Assembly: GCA_029204225.1 (NCBI GenBank)
Contig: CM055107.1
Span: 4,832,353 to 4,896,352 of the forward strand
DNA length: 64,000 nt
Source of the DNA: Diphasiastrum complanatum
Lineage: Eukaryota; Streptophyta; Lycopodiopsida; Lycopodiales; Lycopodiaceae
Direction: 5' to 3'
Shown here: in pieces, positions 33,721 to 45,191 of the stretch
How positions within the stretch are numbered: position 1 is the first letter of the stretch
How the letters are laid out: every line of letters begins with the position of its first letter
The notes under the pieces: generated by a model
Databases searched by the model: none
Told to the model about the DNA's origin: nothing
What the model saw: only the letters and a program-made list of their open reading frames with translations
Made by a program: the position numbers and the translations under genes

Positions 33721-35140
33721 GGATAGATCAGATTTTCTAACTACCTCATGGAAGAAAAGAAAGGAGGTTGTCCCTAAAAAAGCTGGATCTCGTAGGCCAG
33801 CTGCTTCTCTTCCTCCTAGGATAATCCCCACCCCGGATCGTTCTGTCCACTGAATTAGGCTCTAATTCAGAAACAGAATCAGCCTCTCCTCCTCCTATTA
33901 CTCGTCCACCTCCTCAGAAGGTTTCTTCGCCAAAGGTGGAGATAACCCAAGAGGAGTTGTACAAGATAACTGAGATATTTGTAAATATTGTGTCGGCATC
34001 TGATTCAAAACCAGTACATAATCTTTTTGTTAGAATCTCATACGATCCCAATCAGATTTTCTTTTTTATATTTTGACCATCACAATCAATACAAATCTTA
34101 TTTAGGCAATAAAATTGATATGCTCGGCAATTATTTTGATTTTTTCTTTCAGGTTCAAATAAAAGCTATAGGTTAGATCCCAAATTTTGTACACAGCTTA
34201 AAGATAAAACTTCAGAAATTACAGATGTGATTGTTGAAGGCGACCAAAAATTTTTGCAGCATAGTATTAGTATGGATTCAAAGGGAGTCGTTTTTGTGGT
34301 TAGTCCATTTTTCATGGGTGTTGTGAAGGCAAAAGAGGCCACTTTTGAAAGGGCTGTATATTTCATCGTCCTATGGCCAAATTCTACTTGATTCCATATG
34401 AGAATAAGTAAGGTTTGCTATATGTTGTTGATGCCTTTTATTTTGATGATTGTACTCATGTCAGAATTGATTCTAATTTTCATTTTGATTGTTACAGTCG
34501 GCATTGGAGCCTGAATATTCTTTCTATAAAAATAAATAAGGAGGGAGTATCAAATTTTCTATGTGTAAACTGAAAATACACATAGAGAATTTGATTATCT
34601 ACTTCATGATGTCGTTCGTGAAATACCGACAAGGGCAACTTCTATTGGGGAGATAACTATTAAATCTCTCAAGGTATATTAAATTTATCGTTGATATGCA
34701 TCTCATGGCTAGTTGTAGCCCTTGTGCACTAGCATAATCCTACCACATGCATTAAAGGAAACAACATGGATGAGTTTACTACTCCTGGAAGAAAACGATT
34801 CCAAAGATACGATTGCAATTGATCAAACTTTCAATCTTTATGACATTATCTCAAAGTCTTCTGTAGGAAGAAATGTGGAGATTCTAGATATGCATTCCAA
34901 ATTATCAAAAGAAAAGGCTTTGCAAACAATGTTGGCTACCAAAACTTGATGCTACAAATGTTTCTAGTCAATTTTTGCAGCTTGGGAGTTGCTCTCAAAC
35001 ATTATCTAGAGATGGTCATAGTTCTATTCTAGAACCACTTTATAATAGCGTTTAGCTGAGTACTATATAACAAATTTGTGGAGTTCTACTAAAAAAGAGA
35101 GCATTTTTATGTTGTCCAAAATGCCTATTTAAGAATTCAG
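33700..35140 (+). pseudogene. Unidentified spliced gene fragments with basic Pro/Ser-rich start
   Basis: Plus frames: LPLDRSDFLTTSWKKRKEVV and PKKAGSRRPAASLPPRIIPT, a shift, STELGSNSETESASPPPITR, then EITQEELYKITEIFVNIVSA up to about 34080. An acceptor TTCTTTCAG ends near 34152. Then come LDPKFCTQLKDKTSEITDVI, VEGDQKFLQHSISMDSKGVV and FVVSPFFMGVVKAKEATFER, a shift, FHRPMAKFYLIPYEN-Lys-stop, and VVDAFYFDDCTHVRIDSNFH. Another block ends TSIGEITIKSLK before GTATAT at 34673. A further ORF at 34722-34946 reads ENDSKDTIAIDQTFNLYDII. The composition is clearly protein-like for over 300 codons, but I recognise no domain. Confidence 0.4.
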
Positions 35141-35807
35141 ATCTCGATGGAAGACTTTAGCAGCAAAAAAAACTCATAATTAATTGAATTTTTTAGATAT
35201 TGCATACTATTTCTCGCAAATATAATCAATGTACAAAAATCAAAATCATAACCATAAGCTATGTTTTTGCCGCATAACAAATCATGGCATTGCCTTTAAT
35301 GTTAACTTTTGCTAGAATTTCATTGTCCACGCACTCAAGGCCAAAAAACCCGAGTGCTAGCCTTCCCGTCGGTGGTGGCCCAAAGGTCCCCCGGAAGTCC
35401 TTTCCCTTGGACTTTGCAGAATAAACCGACCACCGACTGAAAAATCAAAAAATAAATGGTTACCCAAAAAAATAAGCAGGATTTTCTCCTAAATAAAGTG
35501 GGACAAAATAAAGAGGAACAAAAGTTTGCTAGTTAGCCAGTCAACACCAAAATAATAGTCGTTGTTGTTGCTAATTGGGTGGACATCGGTTGCACCGACA
35601 ATGGGTGGAAATACAAAGGAGAGAGTACGAGCGTCACGACGATTTCAGAAGAGTCGATAATTGGGTTCTATAAATTCGGTTTTTTGGGTGGTAGCGATGG
35701 ATCTGAGCTGTGGATCCAGGGTTTGAACTGGTTGTGGGTTGCGTGGAAGAAGATCAGGAAGCTTGTGGAGGATGAGCATTGATCGGATTCGTGCCTTCCA
35801 AGATAGA
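35141..35807. other. Spacer upstream of the cyclin gene
   Basis: AT-rich to about 35330, then more GC-balanced. A plus ORF of 67 codons at 35579-35779 (MDIGCTDNGWKYKGESTSVT) has no recognisable match. This may include the promoter and first untranslated exon of the cyclin gene. No clear TATA position can be defended. Confidence 0.4.
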
Positions 35808-36209
35808 TTGAAGCTTTTGGACCGTTATTTTCTGATTCTGTTTCAGATTTCGATGTTTTATTGAGATAGTTAGAGCTTGCTCATCGGTTTTGACCGATTG
35901 CGAATGACCGCCAAGCGTGTTGGTGCGGAATCCGATGTTGAAGCTTCTGCACTCGCATTTTCTGGCTTTGTTTGAAATTTATGTGGGTTCTTGAGATGTA
36001 GCCTACAGTTCGCTCATCAGTCTTGAACAATTTGGAATGACCGCCAATCGGGATAATCCGTCTTCAAGGTGAATTGTGGCTTCTAGACGCGTACTTTCTG
36101 ATTTTGTTTAAGATTTGAATGTGTGATTGAGATGCTAAGAGTTTGCGCATCAGTTTTTTGAGCAATTTTGAGTAACTGTCAAGCGTGTTAATACGGAATC
36201 ACATCTTTG
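35808..36209. repeat. Three diverged tandem copies of a ~133-bp unit upstream of the cyclin
   Basis: Units at about 35808-35935, 35936-36072 and 36073-36209. Each runs TTG(A)AGCTT or GTGGCTTCT, then TTTTCTGATT.TGTTT, then GATTTGAAT-like and TTGAGAT, GCTCATC(G/A)GT, TGACCG or its relic, TGACCGCCAA(G/T)CG and CGGAAT or AATCCG. Copies differ at perhaps a quarter of positions. They end about 700 bp before the cyclin start codon, so they may lie in the promoter or 5' untranslated region. Confidence 0.8.
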
Positions 36210-36902
36210 TTATTCTAGGAACCTTCAAAACTGGCCAACGAGAATTGCTCAACTGTTTTTAAAGTCGTCCCAGTTCCTCTTTCTGGAACCGAGTCTACAT
36301 TACATACTGGTGATCTGATAATGACCTTGTAAAAGTCAGTTCACTGCCGGTTGTTGGTGGCTAAAGGTGCTACATTCAATTTCAGTTTAAGTTGTGTTCC
36401 AGTCCGACACTCAAGTGAAGCCATTAAGCATCACCCAAACCAACTGAAAATTCTGCGCTACTAAATAATGCGCTTTCAAATACCTTGGACCACAGAGTGC
36501 ATCCAGAGTTTCTCGGTCGTAAAAGGCAATTATTATAAGTCACGGAGCAGGAAGTAAGCATATTATAAGTTACTTCTCCGATCAGAATTTCAGCCTCCAA
36601 AAAACGTAAGGCGTTTGTGGAGTTCCACCAGAACCGTGCATTTGCTGTAAATTGAGCCTTATGAGCCAAATTATATCAGCAAGGTTTAGCTACACATGCG
36701 GGATTTACTATAGCTCCTATACAAAATCATGTACAAAATCTTCAAATAACTTTACCTGGTTCAACAAAAACATGATTTGAGAATCATGTTCCTATTATTA
36801 AGCAGATCCTCACCTTCTCAAAGTGTCTGGTTAAGGAAACAACAGTTTGAATCTGGCTTACATCGTTTTATTTGGATTGTAAAGTATCTCTTTCAAGCCT
36901 TC
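36210..36902 (+). other. Probable 5' flank/untranslated region of the cyclin gene
   Basis: No independent gene seen. The reading frame of the cyclin is open upstream to an ATG at 36777, but those 42 extra codons (LLLSRSSPSQSVWLRKQQFE and following) have no likeness to the family. Splice sites in the leader cannot be assigned. Confidence 0.4.
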
Positions 36903-38468
36903 ATGGCATTGACTACCAAAGGTTCTGGTCAGAAATGCTTATCTTTAGATCTACATACCGTTTTGGAGATCAAAGACAAAGATACGCTCTCATTCCAAAA
37001 GCCTCATATCCTTTCTGCTCTCTCTTCTCTTTTAGACCGAGTGGTAGTGAGAAATCAAATGCAAATGATGGTTACGAGTGTCTGTATCAGCTCACCAAAG
37101 TTAACTCTTTTCCATGGCCTTCGAGCTCCAGCGATCAGCATCGAAAACTACCTGGATAGGATCTTTAGGTACGCAGACTGCAGTCCTTCGTGCTTTGTGG
37201 TCGCTTACGCTTACATTGACCGTTTCCTTGAGAAGCAGCCCGACATGCTGATTACTCATTTTAATGTGCATCGCCTTCTCATTACAAGCATCATGGTGGC
37301 AGCTAAAGTCCTGGATGATACGTAAGTATTGTTTCATCACATTCAATAAGTGATCTGTTGTGCAATCTATGTCAAGTACTTAACTATGGAGCATTGAACA
37401 CAGGAATCTCCATTTCCATTGCATCTCCATTCATTTCTATTTTGATTCATTTTAAGCTCTTGATGCAATGGTGACTCGGTTTTGGTTTTTTTTAGTGACC
37501 TTTGCACTTGGTAAAGTTGTCTTGAAATTATGGCAAGGCCCTCAAGTGGAGCCATAATTAAACCACATTTGAACTAGGGTAAAATTCATGCTTATGACTT
37601 TTCGGAAGCCCAAAGGATTGTCTTGGCATTTTACATTACAATCCATAGATTTTCACTTTTTATGTGATGTGATGTGATGTGTTGCCCCAAATCCTTTATG
37701 GACATTTTATGAGCTCTAAATTGCTCTTGAAAAGGTTTATGGACTTCAAGATTGGTAATATCTCACATATCACTTTCACAAATGATAATCTACTATAAAA
37801 CAACTCATGCATAGAGGTGAAACCATAATTTCAGAGGAATGAAATTCTTCGCATGATTTAAGCCACCCCAACCATATGAAGTAAAAATCAATGCCAACAA
37901 TATTCAAGAGCGCCATAATCCTTTTTTCTTTTAACTTCTATAGAAATTGAGTGTGATATATTTGAAACTTGTGGCGCGTTTGGAAACATATAAGCAAAGA
38001 ACTTTTGTGCCAAGCTACAGTGTTTTGGTGTTCTTCTGCAATTGTGATGTGACATGGTCATTTTTGCTAGTATACCAATACTAAGGCATCATGTGTAGTG
38101 AATTTTATCATGCATTGAACCACATAAGAAATATGCTCCTTCATGCAATCGATCTCGACTTTTGCACTGAAGTTGACTGTATTATTTTTTACAGGCATTA
38201 CAACAATGCTTATTATGCCAAGGTGGGCGGTGTGACAACTCAGGAAATGAATCGTCTAGAGTTGGAGTTGCTCTTTGCCCTTGACTTCCATTTGCAGATT
38301 ATGGTTTGTGTCTTTGAAAAGTATTGTTGCCATCTTGAGAGGGAGATTTCTATGGGTGGTGGCTGCCAAATTGAAAGATCGTTGCGAGTGGGGTGTGCCA
38401 TAGATGAGGCATTTAAATTGGGGAAACATGCACAAAAACATATATTCGCAACAAGATGCAGGCCCTAG
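36903..38468 (+). CDS. P-type (U-type) cyclin, two exons
   Basis: Small plant cyclin of the P/U class, PHO80-like; family members bind CDKA-type kinases and link growth or phosphate signals to the cell cycle. Exon 1 is 36903-37321 and exon 2 is 38195-38468; the intron is GTAAGT...TTTTTTACAG. Together they encode 230 residues, normal for the class. Cyclin box signature: [15 protein letters not shown], then [38 protein letters not shown] and [20 protein letters not shown]. Exon 2 opens with [20 protein letters not shown] and continues [17 protein letters not shown] and [13 protein letters not shown]. The intron falls at the place usual for plant U-type cyclins, inside the [14 protein letters not shown] block. 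The start chosen is MALTTKGSG; the in-frame ATG at 36777 would add 42 unrelated residues. No frame defect; likely a functional gene. Confidence 0.92.
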
Positions 38469-39498
38469 AGAACAAGTTATTTTCCTCCCATATCTCAACA
38501 TGGCCGATTCTTTCTTTCGATCTTCAATCTCTTAGTAAAATTTGGACTTTGAAGTTGGATTTTAGCTGAAATCAACCTAATGGTTGTTGGACTTTACAAC
38601 TTCTTGCGAGTAGTTGACCATGCTCATCCTAGATCCATCTTTATTTTATCAACCCAAGGTGTGGTGTGTTGGATGAGCTTGTTACATTTCTCCTATGTGG
38701 ACAAAAGAGAAAAACAATAATTTAAAATGCTACATAATCATGTCTTTTGTGGCACTTGTAATTACTTGCAATACAATCATTTCACAATTAAGATCCGTCA
38801 TTCATGACCCAAGGAATAGAGCTAATCATTATGAAGGGAGATATGATGATCTACCTATTAGATTATCTCCTAGATGAAGATCACCTGCGTTTGAACGAAG
38901 AACTCCCACTAGGCATGTCCAAGAACAAGGAATTTGGGTGATGACAAGAGCCCAATTGCAACAAAAAAAATATAAATGACGCTAGATCTAAGGTAAGAAT
39001 ATTGAAGAGGAAGGTTCTTCTGCTACTTCAATGTTGATGAGATTCTATCAAAGACTTATCAAATCCTATCAATCTTCACCATTTTTGAACAAAAAACATG
39101 ACTCAATCTCCCTCACACTTCTTGATGTACTTTCAAGACCTATAAATCACTTTTAAAGGACTTGATTTCAGCCTAGATTAATTAGATCGATTGATGGACC
39201 AAATTCAAATCTAATTAATGGCACTCAATCTTGGTAGCTTTTCATAGGATTAGCACCAATAATCTCATCAAGAACACATAGTATGGATTTTTATGGATCG
39301 AATGAATATCATGTGTTAAATGCAGGTTCAGAGATGCCCACACGTGTGGACAGTACGGATTTGGATCCCTACCAAGTTTGGAATCAAATCTTCTCACCAA
39401 AGTTGAGATTCTAGCTCGCCCTCTCAATACTAGTTTTTAGCACCAAAACTTGCTAAAAATGGATTTGCACTAGATCAAGAATTTGTGCTCTTGTACTT
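38469..39498. other. Spacer with decayed retroelement sequence
   Basis: Begins with the cyclin 3' region. From about 38780 a plus frame reads YEGRYDDLPIRLSPR-stop-RSPAFERRTPTRHVQE and then MTRAQLQQKK, like the end of a plant Ty3 gag, though this is weak. From about 39200 to 39498 the minus strand should be the untranslated leader of the copia element whose LTR and primer site follow. Confidence 0.4.
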
Positions 39499-39511
39499 GG
39501 CTCTGATACCA
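39499..39511 (-). other. Copia primer binding site (tRNA-Met type)
   Basis: On the minus strand TGGTATCAGAGCC follows directly on the LTR end ...GTACTTTCACA. Confidence 0.88.
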
Positions 39512-40133
39512 TGTGAAAGTACTATAATTTAGGACCATAAATGGATCTTAAAAAGATCCACAAGATTGATCGGTCGCTTGCTTAACAATCTATCAAAAAA
39601 CTAGTCCCAAAAATGTTGAACTAGATTGGCAATTTGACAAACAACAAGCAATGGCAATCAAATCATTGATCATAAACTGAAATTCGAGCCCACACGTGTA
39701 AACCACAACCTGTTGTATGGCCTATAGACTGAGAACGAAGTAGAAATTAGTTTGGTTTCATTTGGATCACAAAATCACAGTGTACATAGTGGAGTAGCTC
39801 GAGATTACCAATGAGCTCCAAAAAAAATCTATCTTCTCACTATGGAGATATGGAATACATAGCAAAAGTGACTTCCTTTGTAAAGTTAGTTGAATTTCCA
39901 GTGTGTATAAGGAAGTTAACTTGGCTTCTTTCCCTAATTTGCAACCCTAGCCTATTTCCTAGAGTCATGCCAAGTTGGTCAATTTTCACCTTAAATATAG
40001 GATGTAGGTCCTATAAACTAGGAATCACTACCAAATTGCCTTGAGCAACTCATTACACTTGATCTAACCTATAGTAGGGTAGGTTTCCCACGTGGCTCCA
40101 TGGCCTCACACATGTGGGACCCACTTATGTACA
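39512..40133 (-). repeat. Copia 5' LTR
   Basis: On the minus strand the LTR ends ATAGTACTTTCACA at 39512, next to a primer site. Its body matches the plus-strand LTRs at 26.66-27.23 and 17.36-17.98 kb. A TG start at 40133 (TGTACATAAGTGGG) gives about 620 bp, but this end is inferred only. The internal region beyond the primer site is truncated by about 38.7 kb. Confidence 0.72.
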
Positions 40134-40268
40134 TTTTACATGATATTTAATCAAGCTAGATTTGCAATTTTTTGGCAATTCTTCACAGCAAGGGCCTCTC
40201 CAAGAATAAAAGGACACCATTTGTACTCATTGGACATTTTCAATTCCAAGAGGATACTCTGTCGGTTT

Positions 40269-40371
<103 letters not shown>

Positions 40372-40423
40372 GTGCTATGCAGGTTGAGGAGAAGTTGCCA
40401 CTCCTAGCAACAAACCTCTATAC

Positions 40424-41440
40424 TGTTGTGAGTCGAGCGGTGCTCCGATACGACTGTTGAGAATCATGAGAAGAAAATTTCGCAAAACATTCGCGATTCT
40501 CTTTCGAGATTCAGATGGAGTTCAAATGCGTTCGCTGGGCACTGCCAACTGAAACACTCCTACAATCCTCCAGAGGGTAGTCAGGTACTACTGATCTACG
40601 TTCATAAAATTAATATAGCATTCGACTTCATTTCAACCAAGGTGTGGAATTCAAAGGGAACAAGAAAACTCAAACATATTAAAATAAACACCATAAGCAT
40701 TCGACATCCAAGATCAGACACAACTAGAAAAATAATCTATATTGATTTCCTCTTATTTCTTCAGGGCACTGTATGCGAATCCATGTAGTGCGTTGGCGTG
40801 AGAGAAGCACGGCTCTCTCACGAGTAGTAGTCTCGCTTCACTAGCGGACAATTAAATCTTCTGATCCTAGACAGAATTATCTTCTCGCACGTAGGCGGAG
40901 CTTCTGTCTGTGTTTGTCTTGATTGCTTACTTGCATCAGACTACTTTTTGTTCTTCTTGCTTGGTTACACACTATGTATCCTATTGATATATGTCAAGTA
41001 TTATTCAGTAAGTATAGTCTATGCAAATCTAAGATTAGAGCTATTAACCATCTACAATTAACCAGAGAATTACAAGAGTGGTAGTTTAGCCACGACCTAG
41101 GGAGTATCTGCTGACGTCATGTCATCAAGTCAGATCTCTGTACTTCTGGTACTTGCGTGATCTCTGGTGGTACTCCTTGGGGCGTGGGGATAGAATGGGT
41201 ATCATTTCCACCATTGGTTTCGTTTACCTCGTCCGTCTTTCTCTCGTATAGGATCACAAGGGAATCTCGTTCGTGGATCGTTCGTGTTCACGAACCATTG
41301 GTCTTTGTCTTTGTTGACTTTCGTGTTCACAGAAGTCTTTGTGTTTCGTGTCTTCAAATGTTCGAGTTCGCGAACATGTTCGTCAGGCGAGGGGCCGTAA
41401 GCTAGCAAGGCTCTGTATTCAGAAACACTTTGTTTCTTCA
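40424..41440 (-). repeat. 3' LTR of the complete copia element
   Basis: A 1,017-bp long terminal repeat nearly identical to 42675-43692. Contains short inverted TTCG-rich words (TTCGTTCGTGGATCGTTCGT, GTTCGCGAACATGTTCG) near its minus-strand start, where retroelement promoters usually lie. Confidence 0.95.
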
Positions 41441-41700
41441 GCTCCCTCTCAAAGCATGGTAGCTTTGTGATCCCGAGACTGCTCCTCTGCCTCTCAAAGA
41501 GTCCTTTGTCCAGAGCCTTTGTGAAGATGTCAGCAACCATATCTTTCGTTTCGATGAAGGTGGTCTGCATCATCTTCTCAATCAGATTCCTGATTAAGTG
41601 ATACTTGATCGCAATGTGCTTCGTCTTGGAATGGAACATGGGATCCTTCGTGAGGTGTATTGCTTGATCTGTTTCTTGGGTTCTGGCGGCAATCCATGGC
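41441..41700 (-). pseudogene. Copia RNase H C-terminus, fused after the gag deletion
   Basis: The minus frame gives the end of copia RNase H: DPMFHSKTKHIAIKYHLIRN, then FIETKDMVADIFTKALDKGL and a terminal SLGI. It starts abruptly after the second gag zinc knuckle near 41690, the junction of a large internal deletion, and is in another frame from gag. The frame runs on through the polypurine tract into the LTR without a stop. Confidence 0.88.
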
Positions 41701-42560
41701 TGCATGACCCTTCTTATGGCAATGTATACACTCAATCTTGGGATTGAGCCAGCAGGTATCTACTGTATGCCCGTCTCTTCTGCATCTCGTGCAGGTCATC
41801 TTGTCGGCATCTTGTCGTTTCGACCTCCCTTTGGTCTACCAGTTGCTTTTGCTGGTCCCCTCTGCTTGTTGGTCACGATCCTGCCCTGATTCGACTCCCT
41901 CTTAGGCTTGAATTTTTTCTTTGATTTTTCTCTGTTGTCGTAGAGTGCCTGGTCAGAACCATCTTTGTGATCAAGATGCTCCCTGGCCTCGACTTCCTCT
42001 CAAATCTCGACAATCACCTTTTCGAGGTTCATGGTAGGATCTTTCGGGAGCAGGGTTCATGTCGTCTGGAAAGATCTGGATAAGGCTCTCAACAGATATG
42101 TGAGCTGCTTCTCAGCTAATACTGCATTCTCTGCTCCTGAGTTGTGTAGTGATAGAAATAGATCCTTCATCTTTCTCACGAAAGAGGTGAGGTCTTTTCC
42201 ATCCCACTGCAGATTCGTCAGCTGATCTTCCAGCATCATAATCTGACTTCTTGATTTCGTCTGAAATCTTGTGAGCAGTGTATCCCACATCTCCTTAGCT
42301 TTGGAGAGTGTAGCTAGGTCAAGTGTAAGGCTATCTTCGATGGAAGATGATAGCAAGGCTACTGCCTTGTCGTTTTTCTCCCTCCATTCACGTAGCTCCT
42401 TTCTTGTTGTCGTAGGCATTTCTTCTATGCCATCCACCCAGGGAAAGAGCCCTTCCCCCTTGAGTATCAAAGATGTCTTCACTTTCTAGGCTAGAAAGTT
42501 AGATCCTGAAGAATTAAGTATAGTGTAGATCTTGTTCTGCATGCTGCTGATTGAAGCCAT
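41578..42560 (-). pseudogene. Copia gag with two zinc knuckles
   Basis: Start ATG at 42560 (MASISSMQNKIYTILNSSGS, NFLA, then a TAG at 42488-42486 in place of the conserved Trp, then KVKTSLILKGEGLFPWVDG). The UBN2-like capsid region follows: KELREWREKNDKAVALLSSS, KAKEMWDTLLTRFQTKSRSQ and LTYLLRALSRSFQTT. After a frameshift near 42057 the basic linker leads to two perfect CCHC knuckles, CTRCRRDGHTVDTC and CIHCHKKGHAAMDC. Gag would coat and package the element RNA. One stop and one or more frameshifts make this copy unlikely to make full-length Gag. Confidence 0.88.
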
Positions 42561-42660
42561 TGCCTCTTGAAGTCTATTTTTCTTGTCGTTTGGTTGATTG
42601 TCTGAATGCTTGGCCTCCTTGATCTACTAGCTTCTCGGCTATGTTAGAATATGACAGGGT

Positions 42661-42673
42661 GGCTCTTATACCA
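42661..42673 (-). other. Primer binding site of the complete copia element
   Basis: On the minus strand TGGTATAAGAGCC lies one base after the LTR end ACAACA; one mismatch to the initiator tRNA-Met complement. Confidence 0.85.
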
Positions 42674-42674
42674 C

Positions 42675-43692
42675 TGTTGTGAGTCGAGCGGTGCTCCGAT
42701 ACGATTGTTGAGAATCGTGAGAAGAAAAATTCATGAAAAATGTGACTCTCTTTCGAGATTCGGATGGAGTTCAGATGCGTTCGCTGGGCACTGCCAGCTG
42801 AAACACTCCTACAATCCTCCAGAGGGTAGTCAGGTACTACTGATCTATGTTCATAAAATTAATATAGCATTCGACTTCATTTCAACCAAGGTGCAAAATT
42901 CAAAGGGAACAAGAAAACTCAGACATATTAAAGTAAACAGCATAAGCATTCGACATCCAAGATCAGACACAACTAGAAAAATGATCTATATTGATTTTCT
43001 TTTATTTCTTCAGGGCGCTGCATGCGGATCCACGCAGTGCGTTGGCATGAGAGAAGCACGGATCTCTCACGAGTAGTAGTCTCGCTTCACTAGCAGACAA
43101 TTGGATCTTCTGATCCTAGACAAAATTATCTTCTCGCACGCAGGCGGAGCTTCTGTCTGTGTTCGTCTTGATTGCTTACTTGCATCAGACTACTTCTTGT
43201 TCTTCTTGCTTGGTTACACACTGTGTATCCTATTGATATATGCAAGTATTATTCAGTAAGTACAGTCTCTCTATGCAAATCTAAGATTGGAGTGATTAAC
43301 CATCTACAACTAACCAAAGAATAAAAAGAGTAGCAGTTTAGCCACGACCTAGGGAGTATCTGCTAACGTCATGCCATCAGGTTAGATCTCTGTACTTCTG
43401 GTACTTGCGTGGTCTCTGGTGGTACTCCTTGGGGCGTGAGGACAGAACGGGTATCGTTTCCACCATTGGTTTCGTTTACCTCGTCCACCTTTCTCTCGTA
43501 TAGGACCGCAAGGGAATCTCGTTCGTGGATCGTTCGTGTTCGCGAACCATTGGTCTTCGTCTTCGTTGACTTTCGTGTTCGCGAAACTCTTTGTGTTTTG
43601 TGTCTTCAGATGTTCGAGTTCGCGAACATGTTCGTCAGGCGAGGGGCCGTAAGCTAGCAAGGCTTTGTATTCGGAAACACTTTGTTTCTTCA
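42675..43692 (-). repeat. 5' LTR of the complete copia element
   Basis: A 1,018-bp long terminal repeat; pairs with 40424-41440. TG/CA ends and the adjacent target duplication TATAC define it to the base. Confidence 0.95.
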
Positions 43693-43697
43693 TATAC

Positions 43698-45185
43698 TAC
43701 ATATATGATACTACATTGGTGTCATCACCCAGGAGAGCCATCACTTGCCTTGCCGCATAACACTTCTCTTTTTCTTTCTCTCCCTCTTCTTCTCTCTCAC
43801 CCTTTCATCTCATAAAAACATCAAATTTTGTGGCTCTTTAGTGTTAGTTTTTGCATCTTTTTGTTATTTGTTTTTTGTATGAACTGTGGGGAGAGATAGA
43901 GAGGTGGGAGGTATCAAATCCAAGCATCCAATCACTTCCATAAACCCATAAAACTCAAAAAAAAAAAAAATAGATAATACCTCTATTTCGTGCAAAATGA
44001 GCATAAAATGGCCAAAGAACACCTATCAGGCTGAATAACTTTTTGAACCTTCCAAACTAACTTTTGCCGACCTGGAAGTACCTTCTGCCACATCAACAAA
44101 ACCTATTGTAGAGAGGGCGAAAGTTAGTTCTCAGCCTTTTTCTAAAATAGCCAAAAAATTCCAAAAAATCTTAGAAAAACAAAAAATACTGCTCTGTAAC
44201 TTTCGCCAGACCTCTTGTAGCTAGTTCTCACGGAGACAAGCTCACAGACGAGTCTGCGAGAGTTCCCACCCCAAATTTTTAAGTTTCTGTTGCAACTAAC
44301 CTTCGTCCCTTCTGCCAAAGCTTGCTCACACTAAGAGTAGCTTACATCGGTGAGAGTTCTTAATACAACAATAAGCCAGGCGAGAGTTCCCAATACAAGA
44401 ATTTTTGTCTTATCTGTGAACCCTCGTAGACCTAACCTTCGTAACATGGTCCATTGTGCTCAGAATGATATTTTCCATCTAGGACCAAGTCGGCGAGAGT
44501 TTATATGAAGTTTTGATGAAGTTGTTGCAAATAACTACCGCCTATGTGAGAGTTGACCTTCACCAACTTGATATAAGCTAGATCCACCAACCCAGATCCA
44601 TCTACAATTAAGAGGGCAAGAGTAAATTCCCAGTAGATTGCAAGAAATGTGATTTTTTGACTGCAAAACAGTACAAAAAACCCTCGCAAGGCAAACCCTC
44701 ACACTCAGTAACCTTCACAAAAATGATCAATAGGTCAGACCTATTTGTAATGAAAATTTTAGGCCAATCAAAGCTAGGATTAGAGAGATATCAAGAAAAA
44801 ACTGTGAAAAACGACAAAAAACCACACTATTAGCCAACTGAAACTGATCAGATCTATGTTGCAGTCACAACATCCATCAAGATCCAACATCCCTAGACTG
44901 AACTAAGTGAATGAATCTTAGATCAGGACGATCAATACTCAAAAAAATTCAAAAATTTTAAAAAAATTGTCTCATCGGCTAGTGACTTGACATGCCAATC
45001 ACCCGCTCAATCACATACAAGTCATATCGTTTAGTGCTGGGGGCCAACGCAGTCCCCCAGACCCCTACGTTAGGGCGTCACCGGGACACGGATAAATGTT
45101 GCTTACCTTTTCTAACAATATTTTTAAAGTCAAACTCTATGACCAATGTTGCATGGTTTATTCAACAGATATAGCAAAGTTTGAT
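43698..45185. other. Spacer, no gene recognised
   Basis: Starts with the right flank of the copia insertion. The middle has several diverged GCGAGAGTT / GTGAGAGTT words (for example near 44265, 44355, 44380, 44490 and 44550), possibly a decayed satellite-like motif. No coding pattern. Confidence 0.5.
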
Positions 45186-45191
45186 GATCAA

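Larger units (their letters stand above)
40424..43692 (-). mobile_element. Complete non-autonomous copia retrotransposon with target duplication
   Basis: A 3,269-bp element on the minus strand. The 5' LTR is 43692-42675 (1,018 bp) and the 3' LTR 41440-40424 (1,017 bp); both begin TGAAGAAACA and end CTCACAACA. Flanks are the perfect 5-bp duplication TATAC (40419-40423 and 43693-43697). A tRNA-Met primer site (TGGTATAAGAGCC, one mismatch) follows the 5' LTR, and a polypurine stretch (TTGAGAGGGAGC) precedes the 3' LTR. The internal region is only about 1.23 kb: gag with two zinc knuckles joined to the last part of RNase H. Protease, integrase and nearly all RT are absent, so it depends on helper enzymes. 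The LTRs are very similar to each other (mostly transitions), implying a fairly recent insertion. Confidence 0.95.

Noticed and set aside
31926-35140. Integrated DNA-virus genes as source of the unidentified fragments
   Set aside because: Several blocks keep spliceosomal intron borders in phase and I recognise no viral hallmark gene; a spliced transposon or host gene explains them better.
36777-36902. Upstream in-frame ATG as cyclin start
   Set aside because: Adds 42 residues without likeness to P/U-type cyclins, whose usual length is already met from 36903.
38780-38990. Plus-strand Ty3 gag end (MTRAQLQQ)
   Set aside because: Only about ten residues resemble the family; kept as a remark in the spacer entry, not as a gene.
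41157-41405. Plus ORF in the copia 3' LTR and its twin at 43409-43657
   Set aside because: Identical position in both LTRs; LTR sequence is not expected to code, and the minus frame there is read-through from RNase H.
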